A program made the position numbers and the translations under genes. A DNA stretch of 64,000 bases from Synechococcales cyanobacterium GL140_1_metabat_312 (GTDB taxonomy: Bacteria; Cyanobacteriota; Cyanobacteriia; Leptolyngbyales; Leptolyngbyaceae). The notes beneath the pieces are model-generated. The model saw only the letters and a program-made list of their open reading frames with translations. It did not search any database and was not told the DNA's origin. Of this stretch, positions 39,311-47,901 are shown piece after piece. The stretch spans positions 19,264 to 83,263 of the forward strand of contig JANXWB010000086.1 in NCBI GenBank assembly GCA_025351345.1, given 5' to 3'. Every line of letters begins with the position of its first letter. The stretch's first letter is position 1.

Positions 39311-39534
39311 GGTGCGTCATCAAAAAGGGATGTTGACAAAGGTTTAGTCAAAATAGCTAGCGCTTCTTCCCGAGAAAATACATCTCCCGGTTTAAAGTTT
39401 TCCTTGGCTGACTGCACTGCATTGAGCATATATAAGTCATAAAACTGAATCTGCATCAATGCCCACATAGTGACGAGTTCATCATCTGTGAGGACATTTA
39501 ATAAATTGTGAGCACGATCGCGCAGAGCTTGCAT
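39307..39534 (-). CDS. Small protein paired with the RelE-like gene (possible antitoxin)
   Basis: The 75-residue product is mostly helical and acidic (NLLNVLTDDELVTMWALMQ, then FKPGDVFSREEALAILTK). It overlaps the next gene by four bases (ATGA), suggesting coupled translation. No known antitoxin DNA-binding motif is obvious. A TA role is inferred only from the pairing. Confidence 0.5.
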   Translation of the reverse strand: MQALRDRAHNLLNVLTDDELVTMWALMQIQFYDLYMLNAVQSAKENFKPGDVFSREEALAILTKPLSTSLFDDAP

Positions 39535-39678
39535 ATACCAGGCCAGAGAGCGACAAAAATGGTGAGCAGTTACAGGCTAGAATGCCCAAGGATTACGTGA
39601 ATTTAACGGGGTCACCCTCATAAGGTACGCCTCAGTAAATTAATTTACTCAAATTGTAATGATTTCCTTGGGTCGCCC

Positions 39679-40824
39679 ATGTTCAGCTATCTCTTTTCCT
39701 TTGATTCGGGAATTCTGACCTACGTTTCATTCCTGATCACCAACATTGCCATTTACGCCATGCTCGGGCTGGGTCTCAATCTTCAGTGGGGTTTTACGGG
39801 GTTAATTAATTTTGGTGTGGCGGGTTTTGTGGCAGTGGGGGCTTATGGAACGGTGGTGCTTAGTATGAGGGGGGTTCCGCTGCCGATTGCGATGATGGTG
39901 GGCGGGTTGTTGGCGGCAATTTTTGGTTTGGGCTTGGGGATTGCGACGTTGCGATTGCGGGAAGATTATTTGGCGATCGTGACGATCGGGGCGGCAGAGC
40001 TGGTTCGGTTGGTTATCAATAATGAATCGTTAGTGGATGGAAAACCGGGTGCGATCGGGATTAATGGATTCCCGTTGCCCTTGGCTAATTTTCGACCAGA
40101 TATTTTTACGCGTTATGGCATGGTGTTGCTTTTGACGGGGGTGTTTGGGTTGGCGCTGTGGAAGTTGGGTGATTGGGGTCGGCGGCGATTGGGGTCGGTA
40201 CGGGAATCGAAGAATAAAGTGTGGCTGACGGCGGTGACAGGAGTGGGGGCTTTGGTTCTGGTGCGGGCAGATGTGGTGGTGACGATGGCGATGTTAAATT
40301 TTAGAGACAATCAAGTAGTGAATGGTCTTTTGTTTTGTTCGGTGTTGATGGCGGCGTTGGTATTTTTATTGGTAGAAACATTGGTCCGATCGCCGTGGGG
40401 ACGAGTGTTGAAGGCGATTCGTGAGGATGAGGAAGTGGCGAAGGCATTGGGCAAAAATGTGTTTTCCTATAAGCTTCAGTCGTTGATGATTGGCGGGTTT
40501 ATTACGGGAATTGCGGGTGCGTTTTATGCTTGGCAACAGAGCAATGTTTACCCGGATAATTTCAAGTCTGATTTGACGTTTAATGTGTGGATTCTGATGG
40601 TTTTAGGCGGGGCGGGAAGTAATCCTGGAGTTGCGATCGGAGCGGCAATTTTCTGGATTTACACAACATTAACGCGGGACTTAAGTAAGTTATTCCCCAT
40701 GATTCCCACGTCCCAAATCGATGCGTTTCGGATGGTATTTATTGGCCTATTGCTAATTGGATTAATGGTGTGGCGACCTCAGGGTTTGCTGGGCAATCGG
40801 GCTGAGTTGACGTTGGGGAAATAG
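39679..40824 (+). CDS. natC: Branched-chain/neutral amino-acid ABC transporter permease (LivM/NatC type)
   Basis: The 381-residue LivM-type permease shows IAIYAMLGLGLNLQWGFTGLINFG, IATLRLREDYLAIVTIGAAEL, the ATPase-coupling loop GRVLKAIREDEEVAKALG, and LGGAGSNPGVAIGAAIFW. An extra stretch near residue 165-200 (KLGDWGRRRLGSVRESKNK) is charged and probably cytoplasmic. It is followed 42 bases later by the ATPase gene and is likely co-transcribed with it. Confidence 0.82.
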   Translation: MFSYLFSFDSGILTYVSFLITNIAIYAMLGLGLNLQWGFTGLINFGVAGFVAVGAYGTVVLSMRGVPLPIAMMVGGLLAAIFGLGLGIATLRLREDYLAIVTIGAAELVRLVINNESLVDGKPGAIGINGFPLPLANFRPDIFTRYGMVLLLTGVFGLALWKLGDWGRRRLGSVRESKNKVWLTAVTGVGALVLVRADVVVTMAMLNFRDNQVVNGLLFCSVLMAALVFLLVETLVRSPWGRVLKAIREDEEVAKALGKNVFSYKLQSLMIGGFITGIAGAFYAWQQSNVYPDNFKSDLTFNVWILMVLGGAGSNPGVAIGAAIFWIYTTLTRDLSKLFPMIPTSQIDAFRMVFIGLLLIGLMVWRPQGLLGNRAELTLGK

Positions 40825-40866
40825 GTTTACATTTTTTAGAGTTATTTTTACTGTTAGGAAAGAGCG

Positions 40867-41625
40867 ATGTCTGCAATTTTATCGGCAACGGGATTAGTGA
40901 AATCATTTGGCGGGGTACAGGCGGTCGATCGAGCGGATCTAGAGGTGATCTCCGGCAGTATTACTGGACTGATTGGCCCAAATGGAGCAGGGAAAACAAC
41001 GTTTTTTAATTTGCTTTCTAACTTTATTACCCCTGATGACGGAATTGTGCAGTTTAAGGGCGATCGGATTGATAAGCTGCAACCCCATCGGATTGCTCGT
41101 AAAGGCATGGTGAGAACCTTTCAAGTGGCTCGTGCCTTATCCCGACTGTCGGTGTTGGAAAATCTTTTGCTAGCGACTCAAAATCAAACGGGTGAAACGT
41201 TTTGGAAGGTCTGGACACAATCGAAACGGATTGCATTAGAAGAGAAACAAGCACGCGATCGGGCCATGGAAATCTTAGATTCGATCGGTTTGATTCAGAA
41301 GGCGAATGACTATGCGGGCGGATTGTCGGGCGGACAACGAAAGCTCTTAGAAATTGGTCGGGCGATGATGAGTAAACCTGAACTAATTCTATTAGATGAA
41401 CCTGCTGCGGGCGTAAATCCAACGTTAATTAATCAGATTTGTGAATATATCCAATATTGGAATCGTCAAGGCATTTCATTTTTGATTATTGAACACAATA
41501 TGGATGTAATTATGGGCCTGTGCGATCGGGTTTGGGTGTTGGCGGAAGGGCGAAACTTGGCTGTAGGAACTCCTGAAGAAATTCAGACTAACGATCAGGT
41601 TTTGGAAGCATATTTGGGTGCGTAA
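40867..41625 (+). CDS. natA: Branched-chain/neutral amino-acid ABC transporter ATPase (LivG/NatA type)
   Basis: The 252-residue ATPase has Walker A GPNGAGKTT (about 37-45), the signature LSGGQRKLLEIGRA, Walker B LILLDEPAAGVNP and the switch His in LIIEHNMDVIMG. The long insert after the Q-loop (ARALSRLSVLENLL) is typical of LivG proteins. The second ATPase (NatE) and binding protein (NatB) are not in this window. Confidence 0.85.
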   Translation: MSAILSATGLVKSFGGVQAVDRADLEVISGSITGLIGPNGAGKTTFFNLLSNFITPDDGIVQFKGDRIDKLQPHRIARKGMVRTFQVARALSRLSVLENLLLATQNQTGETFWKVWTQSKRIALEEKQARDRAMEILDSIGLIQKANDYAGGLSGGQRKLLEIGRAMMSKPELILLDEPAAGVNPTLINQICEYIQYWNRQGISFLIIEHNMDVIMGLCDRVWVLAEGRNLAVGTPEEIQTNDQVLEAYLGA

Positions 41626-41649
41626 AGTTAGAGATAATATACACGTCAA

Positions 41650-42789
41650 TTAGTTTTGAACGATTTCCAATTGCGATCGACTATTAATCAACCGATCGAT
41701 CCAAGCCGTAAAATGTTGACGATTCTCCGCTTTGTCTTGTGGATCAATACTATCTGTTGAATGCGGAGCTAATCCAATCATTGTGCCGCTAGTGACGCAA
41801 AACATTGACTTCTGAAAACTTATAATAGACTTCACACACAAATCAGTTTCACCTCGACTAAACGTGCGGTAATGATTCAGCAAGTAATCTGGCATGTGAC
41901 GAATTAGGTCGCGGGCTAGCAAACTCGGCGGAACCCCAGCACTTCCAGCCGGAATCGGATCTGCATACAGCACACCATAAACAAACTCAGATTGCTCTGC
42001 CGGAAGCTGTTGAGCTTGGGCGTTATAGGACAGAATTCCCATGAAGGGGAGCGATCGGAAAAATACCGACTCGACATAAGGAATTGCAGCATCGACCAGA
42101 AAAGTCAATCCAACCGACTTGGGAATAATTTCGTAGGACTCACCCTCAATATCAACACTGTAATAAATCGGCACCGCAGCCGCTGCAACCAAGCCATCTT
42201 TAACAAAATGAATCACATCGCGAATTGAGGTGATTTTGCCCTGATGATACCGATCGGCCAAGTCAAAAAACAGGTCAGCCATAATGTCCCAAAACTGACC
42301 TAATACGCGGTAGTAACAAAGCTGGCGAACTTGTTCGAGGAGAAAATCAGAAGATACAGTATTGAACCCTCGCACTAATAAATTTTTACTCGTTTTTGCC
42401 CCGATCGCCTGGTTTGCCAGTGCAATAAATTCTGGGGTATCGAGATAGGCATCCAACCCGCCGCCACCGTGATACATCATTCCTTTCATGCAATACTCGG
42501 CGAACTCATAATTAATCCGATCGTGCTGCCAATGTTGAAGCAAGCGCGCCCAAGTCACATTGCCATTCATGTACTTAAAAAACGGAAACAAGACTAAAAA
42601 CTGTTGATCTGCAATATATCGAAGATTAATTTCATAGGCCCGAATCACATGGCCATAACTTTCTAAAATCCCCATCACTTCCAATAAATTCGTCTCCGAT
42701 TCCGGGAGTAATCCATCTCCAACAGACAATCGCTGAACAATCGATTCAAACGGATGGGGCACGATCGGGCTTAAGGGCTTGGTGGTCAT
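41650..42789 (-). CDS. cupB: CO2 hydration protein (ChpX/CupB type)
   Basis: Cup proteins join special NDH-1 complexes and convert CO2 to bicarbonate in the cytoplasm, driven by electron transfer. The 379-residue length and the position after ndhF4-ndhD4 fit the constitutive low-affinity form, ChpX/CupB; CupA is longer. Conserved stretches seen: AYEINLRYIADQQFLVLFPFFK, YCMKGMMYHGGGGLDAYLDTPEF and QLCYYRVLGQFWDIMADL. It is the last gene of the three-gene ndhF4-ndhD4-cupB unit (about 77 bases after ndhD4). Confidence 0.9.
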   Translation of the reverse strand: MTTKPLSPIVPHPFESIVQRLSVGDGLLPESETNLLEVMGILESYGHVIRAYEINLRYIADQQFLVLFPFFKYMNGNVTWARLLQHWQHDRINYEFAEYCMKGMMYHGGGGLDAYLDTPEFIALANQAIGAKTSKNLLVRGFNTVSSDFLLEQVRQLCYYRVLGQFWDIMADLFFDLADRYHQGKITSIRDVIHFVKDGLVAAAAVPIYYSVDIEGESYEIIPKSVGLTFLVDAAIPYVESVFFRSLPFMGILSYNAQAQQLPAEQSEFVYGVLYADPIPAGSAGVPPSLLARDLIRHMPDYLLNHYRTFSRGETDLCVKSIISFQKSMFCVTSGTMIGLAPHSTDSIDPQDKAENRQHFTAWIDRLINSRSQLEIVQN

Positions 42790-42866
42790 AGCAAATTTTT
42801 AAAGGATATTAACTGAAAAAACAGAGACAGGACTCCTACTGGTCAAATCTATCAACCTTATCAACA

Positions 42867-44384
42867 TCACAAAGGCTGCACGGGAATACTATCTGAAGCC
42901 TCCTGTAAAAAGACCTGATGCTTCACAGTTGGAAAATCTCGGACCAAGGCGATCGTCGTTACTTCTGTCCAGCGAGACATCCAACCCGGACTCAAGCCAA
43001 ATACCACAATCAAAACCGCCAACAGCAAACCGGGCGATCGTTCAGCCCAAGTCATCATTGGTAAATCAGAAAACTGGGGTGGCAATCGACCAAAAAAGGT
43101 ATTATTCACCAACAACAAAAAGTACACCGCCGTCAGCCCCGTCCCCACCAAGCACAGCAACGTCTGCACTGGATAAGCCGCAAAACTCCCCCGAAAAATT
43201 AAAAATTCAGAAATAAAACCAACCATTCCAGGCATCCCTGCCGAGGCCATCACCGCCAACACCATTAAACTACCCACAATCGGCAAGCCGCGCTCTGGAT
43301 TCAATAACCCTCGCAGCACCGTAATATCGCGGGTTCCAGTCTTTTTATAAACCAAACCAACCAACACAAACAACAACCCTGAAATCAGTCCATGGGCCAC
43401 CATCTGAAACATCGCCCCCACCATCGAAACCGGAGTCGCCGCCGCTGCCGCCAGTAACACAAATCCCATATGTCCAATGGAACTATAGGCCACCATTTTT
43501 TTCATGTCTGTTTGGGCGATCGCCGCCAAAGCTCCAAACAAAACACTCACCACCGCCCAACTCGCAAACCATGGAGCCGCTATCATCCAAGCTTCTGGAA
43601 ATAAGCCAAGGCCAAAGCGCAGCAAGCCATAAGTGCCTAACTTCAACAACACGCCTGCCAACAGAACTGAAATAGGAGTCGAGGCTTCAACGTGGGCATC
43701 GGGAAGCCAAGTATGAAATGGAAACAGCGGAATCTTAATCCCAAATCCGACCACGATCGCCCCCAACAACAAAAGCTGAGGTCCGATGGGTAGTCCTTGA
43801 CTTAAGGCAGGATTATAGTCAAACGATGATGAACCACTGAGCCAAGTCAAGCCTAAAAATCCGGCCAATACCAAAATTCCTGAAATGGCGGTATAAATCA
43901 AAAACTTTGTGCCCGCATACCCCCGTCTTGCACCGCCCCAAATACTAATTAGTAAATATAACGGGATTAATTCAAGCTCATAAAATAAGAAAAATAGAAG
44001 TAAGTTATGGGCCAAGAATGCACCCACGACACCGCTATTCAGAAGAAAAATTAATGAATAGTAAAACCTCGGACGAGTCACAGTCGGTTCGGTGATGTAA
44101 ATTGCGACGAGGGTCAACAGTCCATTCAGTACCACCAACAACAGCGATAAACCATCCACACCCAGCCGATAGTCCAGCCCCAATTCCGAGAGCCACGGCA
44201 AGTTTTCTAAAAATTGTAATCCCGCGATCGTTGGATCAAACTGAACCATCAATACCAGGGTCAGTCCAAACAAAACACTCGCCAAAGTCAGGGCCGCTGC
44301 TTTCACCTGCCCGCCATTCAACGGTAGAAACCCAACCCCAACCGCCCCCACAATAGGCAGCACAATTAACGCACTCAACAGCAT
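42867..44384 (-). CDS. ndhD4: NAD(P)H-quinone oxidoreductase subunit 4, NdhD4 type
   Basis: The 505-residue MrpD/NuoM-like antiporter subunit has about 14 membrane helices. Seen: the glutamate in LFFLFYELELIPLYLLI, the lysine-bearing IKIPLFPFHTWLPDAHVEA, and the broken-helix region IAQTDMKKMVAYSSIGHMGFV. The D4 assignment rests on position between NdhF4-like and CupB-like genes. NDH-1MS' complexes with NdhD4/NdhF4/CupB take up CO2 at low affinity. Confidence 0.9.
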   Translation of the reverse strand: MLLSALIVLPIVGAVGVGFLPLNGGQVKAAALTLASVLFGLTLVLMVQFDPTIAGLQFLENLPWLSELGLDYRLGVDGLSLLLVVLNGLLTLVAIYITEPTVTRPRFYYSLIFLLNSGVVGAFLAHNLLLFFLFYELELIPLYLLISIWGGARRGYAGTKFLIYTAISGILVLAGFLGLTWLSGSSSFDYNPALSQGLPIGPQLLLLGAIVVGFGIKIPLFPFHTWLPDAHVEASTPISVLLAGVLLKLGTYGLLRFGLGLFPEAWMIAAPWFASWAVVSVLFGALAAIAQTDMKKMVAYSSIGHMGFVLLAAAAATPVSMVGAMFQMVAHGLISGLLFVLVGLVYKKTGTRDITVLRGLLNPERGLPIVGSLMVLAVMASAGMPGMVGFISEFLIFRGSFAAYPVQTLLCLVGTGLTAVYFLLLVNNTFFGRLPPQFSDLPMMTWAERSPGLLLAVLIVVFGLSPGWMSRWTEVTTIALVRDFPTVKHQVFLQEASDSIPVQPL

Positions 44385-44394
44385 CCCAATACTC

Positions 44395-46245
44395 CTAAAT
44401 TCCTGGCAAAATCAACTTCGACCAAGACAAAAACAACCCAATAAAGCCAACCCCCAATAAAATCGTCAGCATGTAGGCTTGAGACTTACCCGAGGCGCTG
44501 TACTTCAGACTTTCGCCACTGAACAGCGACGCAAATCCAACCAAATTCACCGCACCATCAACGATATAGCGATCGAACCACGACGTAAAACTAGACAGGG
44601 TTCGCACCGCCCACACCACTGTAACCATATAAAATTTATCAACATAAAAATCGTAAGACAATAAATCCTGTACGAACCTCAAAGGTGCTTGAATCGGACG
44701 AAGCCAGACATGATTAAGTTGAATCAAGCTACCAATGCTGATGCCGACAATCCCTGAAGTTGTCAATAACGTCGCCGCCGTAAAATTGATTTCCCCAGTC
44801 ACAGGAAGCAAGTCTAGTCTCAACAACACAAAGGGCAGCGCAGTAGTGGCTCCCACCAGAATCCCCATGGGCATCGCCATCTGCCAAGGCACTTCAGGCG
44901 ATCGTCTTGTCTTTGGAGTCGCGTCGCCCAAAAACACCAGCCGAAACACCCGTACTAAACTAATCGCCGTCAACCCATTTACTAATAAAATTACAGCCAC
45001 CGCCCAAGGTGCCTCCGTCCAAAATTTGCTCATCCCATCCAACATCGCCCAGTAGGTCGCCATCGGTAGCACTCCTACCAACCCCGCACTCCCTGTGATG
45101 TAGGCCAAGGTTGTCATCGGCATTTTCCGGGCTAATCCCCCCAATTCCGTCACATCCTGCGATGACGTGGTGAGGATAATAGAACCTACGCTCATGAAAA
45201 TCAAGGCTTTAGCGATCGCATGGGATAGCAGCAACAGCAGCGCAAAATCGGTCCACTGCATCCCCACGGCAATAAATACAAGCCCCAAATAGGCGCTAGT
45301 TGAATGAGACATAGCTCGCTTAATGTCAATCTGAGCTAGGGAAACCAAAGACGCTCCGATCGCAGTCAATGTCCCCAACAAAATCAGTACATCTTGAGCG
45401 ATTGAAGACATAACAATAATCGGCTGTAGCTCAATCAGCACATAAGCTCCGCAGCCCACAACTACTGAATTCCGTAGAATTGAGGCCGGATTCGGCCCTT
45501 CCATCGCTTCATCTAGCCATAGGTTCAGCGGAAACTGCGCACATTTTCCCGTTGGACCTGCAATCAACGCTAGCCCCAATGCAGCAGCGACAGGCGGTGC
45601 AAGTTCTGCGGTTTGGGTCCATTCCCCGATCGTCTCAAAATTCAGCCCATCAGCATACACCGACAGCGCCACTACGCCCATTAGCAACAAAATATCCCCT
45701 ACACGCTTGGTTAAAAATGCATCCCGTGCCGCATTTACCACCAAGGGCTGTGCATACCAAAAACCCACTAGCAAATAGGTCGAAAGGGTTAGCATTTCCA
45801 GCAATCCGTAGGTCAAAAACAAAGAATCGCTGATGACCAACCCGCTCATCGCCGCTTCAAAAAAACCCATCAGTCCATAAAACCGAGCCAGTGAAATTTC
45901 TTTTTCCAGGTATCCCAACCCATAAACCTGAGCTAACAAACTCAGTCCCGTAATCAATTCCATCGCCCCAACGCTAACGGAATCCAAATTTACATTAAAA
46001 GTCAGATTGAAGTCTGCTACTTGGAACCAAGGTAAAATCAGTTGATAGGCAGGCTGTTGCCATATCTGTGTGAACACTAACGTGCCATGCACCAGCGCCA
46101 CCAAAGTCATAAAAATATTTAGATAAGCCGCCAGCCGCTGCCCCCGATCGCGAATCAGGCCCGTTGCCCAAGGCAGACTTAGTAAGGCTCCAACCAATCC
46201 ATACACTGGAATTAACCAGCTCGTCTCCAGGAGAAACTGATACAT
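44395..46245 (-). CDS. ndhF4: NAD(P)H-quinone oxidoreductase subunit 5, NdhF4 type
   Basis: The 616-residue NuoL-like subunit is slightly short of the respiratory NdhF1 (about 680), as usual for CO2-uptake forms. Seen: NVNLDSVSVGAMELITGLSLLAQVYGLGYLE, AQFPLNLWLDEAMEGPNPASILRNSVVVGCGAYVL (key polar residues in pieces), LAQIDIKRAMSHSTSAYLG and a C-terminal pair of helices. It begins about 290 bases from the ccmK2 start on the opposite strand and is followed ten bases later by ndhD4. Confidence 0.9.
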   Translation of the reverse strand: MYQFLLETSWLIPVYGLVGALLSLPWATGLIRDRGQRLAAYLNIFMTLVALVHGTLVFTQIWQQPAYQLILPWFQVADFNLTFNVNLDSVSVGAMELITGLSLLAQVYGLGYLEKEISLARFYGLMGFFEAAMSGLVISDSLFLTYGLLEMLTLSTYLLVGFWYAQPLVVNAARDAFLTKRVGDILLLMGVVALSVYADGLNFETIGEWTQTAELAPPVAAALGLALIAGPTGKCAQFPLNLWLDEAMEGPNPASILRNSVVVGCGAYVLIELQPIIVMSSIAQDVLILLGTLTAIGASLVSLAQIDIKRAMSHSTSAYLGLVFIAVGMQWTDFALLLLLSHAIAKALIFMSVGSIILTTSSQDVTELGGLARKMPMTTLAYITGSAGLVGVLPMATYWAMLDGMSKFWTEAPWAVAVILLVNGLTAISLVRVFRLVFLGDATPKTRRSPEVPWQMAMPMGILVGATTALPFVLLRLDLLPVTGEINFTAATLLTTSGIVGISIGSLIQLNHVWLRPIQAPLRFVQDLLSYDFYVDKFYMVTVVWAVRTLSSFTSWFDRYIVDGAVNLVGFASLFSGESLKYSASGKSQAYMLTILLGVGFIGLFLSWSKLILPGI

Positions 46246-46538
46246 TCAACAACCCTACCGATGGAACAAGCAAAATCGATCGTTTCCAAACGATAGGCTT
46301 AACCTCTACATTACCGTTAATAGGTGATTTACTAAAGGGTCTAAAAATCTTGACATTGGCGCTTGAGACCAGCGCTCAAGACCGATATTTGGAGTCATTT
46401 GCAAGCATCTCTAAACTGACTTTGTTAAGAATTATCAGAATCATTAATGAAACTAATTTATAAGTATCATCAAACTTTATATTGCCAAGGGTAAGACTGA
46501 CCTCTATTGTATTGAGAGCAAGTCATTAGGAGACAATC
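46246..46538. promoter_or_regulatory. Divergent promoter region of ndhF4 and ccmK2
   Basis: About 290 bases must hold promoters for both the CO2-uptake and the carboxysome operons. AGGAG (46528-46532) lies six bases before the ccmK2 ATG. AT-rich inverted elements occur but I cannot assign a CcmR or RbcR site by eye. Confidence 0.55.
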
Positions 46539-46847
46539 ATGTCGATCGCGGTTGGGATGATTGAAACGCGTGGATTTCCGGCTGTTGTTGAGGCCGCTGA
46601 TGCCATGGTGAAAGCCGCTCGTGTCACCCTTGTGGGATACGAGAAAATTGGATCGGGTCGCGTAACAGTAATAATCCGGGGCAATGTGTCTGAAGTAAAG
46701 GCTTCTATCGAAGCTGGAATGGAAGCCATCAAACGCGTGAATGGCGGCGAACTATCGTCCAGCCACATTATTGCGCGTCCCCATGAAAACCTGGAATACG
46801 TCCTTCCTATTCGGTATACCGAAGCGGTTGAACAGTTCCGGAGTTAG
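46539..46847 (+). CDS. ccmK2: Carboxysome shell hexamer protein, CcmK2 type
   Basis: CcmK2 forms the hexameric facets of the shell. The 102-residue single BMC domain opens [23 protein letters not shown] (in the pore and lattice region), contains the pore-lining KIGSGRVTV, and ends [20 protein letters not shown]. The short C-terminus fits CcmK2 rather than CcmK1. It is the first gene of the ccm operon. Confidence 0.95.
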   Translation: MSIAVGMIETRGFPAVVEAADAMVKAARVTLVGYEKIGSGRVTVIIRGNVSEVKASIEAGMEAIKRVNGGELSSSHIIARPHENLEYVLPIRYTEAVEQFRS

Positions 46848-47047
46848 ATGCGCATAAGAGTTCTAAAATGCCTTGGTCGGTTCACTTAACATATCTTTAC
46901 AGATTCTCATCCATATTTTGGGTCGAATTAGTGAGAGAAACGATCGAATCGATTCAAAAGCAGTTTAGAATGTTTTGTTGGTTCAAGATTTTGTCGCTTA
47001 CGCGGGAAAAGACTGATTAAGAATTGATTGGAAGGGAGTTTTTCGGC

Positions 47048-47389
47048 ATGGCTATCGCAGTTGGAATGATTGAGACTTTGGGCTTCCCCGCAGTGGTTGA
47101 AGCCGCAGACGCAATGGTGAAAGCCGCTCGTGTCACATTGGTTGGATATGAGAAAATTGGATCGGGTCGCGTAACGGTAATCGTTCGTGGTGACGTATCT
47201 GAAGTTCAAGCATCTGTAGCCGCAGGTATCGAGAATGTGAAACGTGTAAACGGTGGACAAGTTCTATCGACGCACATCATTGCACGTCCTCACGAAAACC
47301 TCGAATACGTGCTGCCTATTCGCTACACCGAAGCGGTTGAACCCTTCCGTGAGAGCGTTTCTGGAATTCGTCCCATGAACCGTCCATAG
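47048..47389 (+). CDS. ccmK1: Carboxysome shell hexamer protein, CcmK1 type
   Basis: The product is the second hexamer-forming BMC protein. From ATG 47048 ([13 protein letters not shown]) it has 113 residues, eleven longer at the C-terminus ([12 protein letters not shown]) than its neighbour, as CcmK1 usually is. AAGGGAG lies about ten bases upstream. The frame is open to 47024, but the added residues would precede the domain start. Confidence 0.95.
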   Translation: MAIAVGMIETLGFPAVVEAADAMVKAARVTLVGYEKIGSGRVTVIVRGDVSEVQASVAAGIENVKRVNGGQVLSTHIIARPHENLEYVLPIRYTEAVEPFRESVSGIRPMNRP

Positions 47390-47395
47390 TATCGA

Positions 47396-47695
47396 ATGCA
47401 AATCGCTAAAGTTCGTGGCACTATCGTCAGCACGCAAAAAGAATCGAATTTAACGGGTGTTAAGTTTCTTTTGGTTCAACTCATTGACGAAGAAGGGCAA
47501 CTCCTTCCAGTTCATGAGGTTGCGGCTGACCGCGTAGGGGCAGGGATTGGAGAATGGGTGCTGATTAGTCAAGGCAGTAGTGCCCGCGAGGTTGAAGGCA
47601 ATGCAAATCGCCCGATCGATGCGGCTGTTGTTGCGATTATTGATACCGTAACGGTTGAAAATCAGCGACTCTATGACAAAAGTACGCAGTGGTAA
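47396..47695 (+). CDS. ccmL: Carboxysome shell vertex protein
   Basis: CcmL pentamers close the shell corners. Seen: MQIAKVRGTIVSTQKESNLTG (opening), GAGIGEWVLISQGSSAR, and PIDAAVVAIIDTVTV. At 99 residues it is normal for the EutN/CcmL family. The start lies six bases after the ccmK1 stop. Confidence 0.96.
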   Translation: MQIAKVRGTIVSTQKESNLTGVKFLLVQLIDEEGQLLPVHEVAADRVGAGIGEWVLISQGSSAREVEGNANRPIDAAVVAIIDTVTVENQRLYDKSTQW

Positions 47696-47901
47696 TGCCT
47701 GAGATTCGATTCATCGTCTTACAGGTTAAGTGCTGTCGGTTTTTGATGCCGGGTGGATTTACTGCCTCCGGTTATTTTGCATAGATGCTTTCGCACAGGC
47801 GACATCCAAATGTTAGCAAATTCTTTCCTAGCGATTCGTATTCATGCCTACGATTTGACGGCTGATGACTTGACGATTTAACTGAATGGACGTTTGCTCA
47901 C

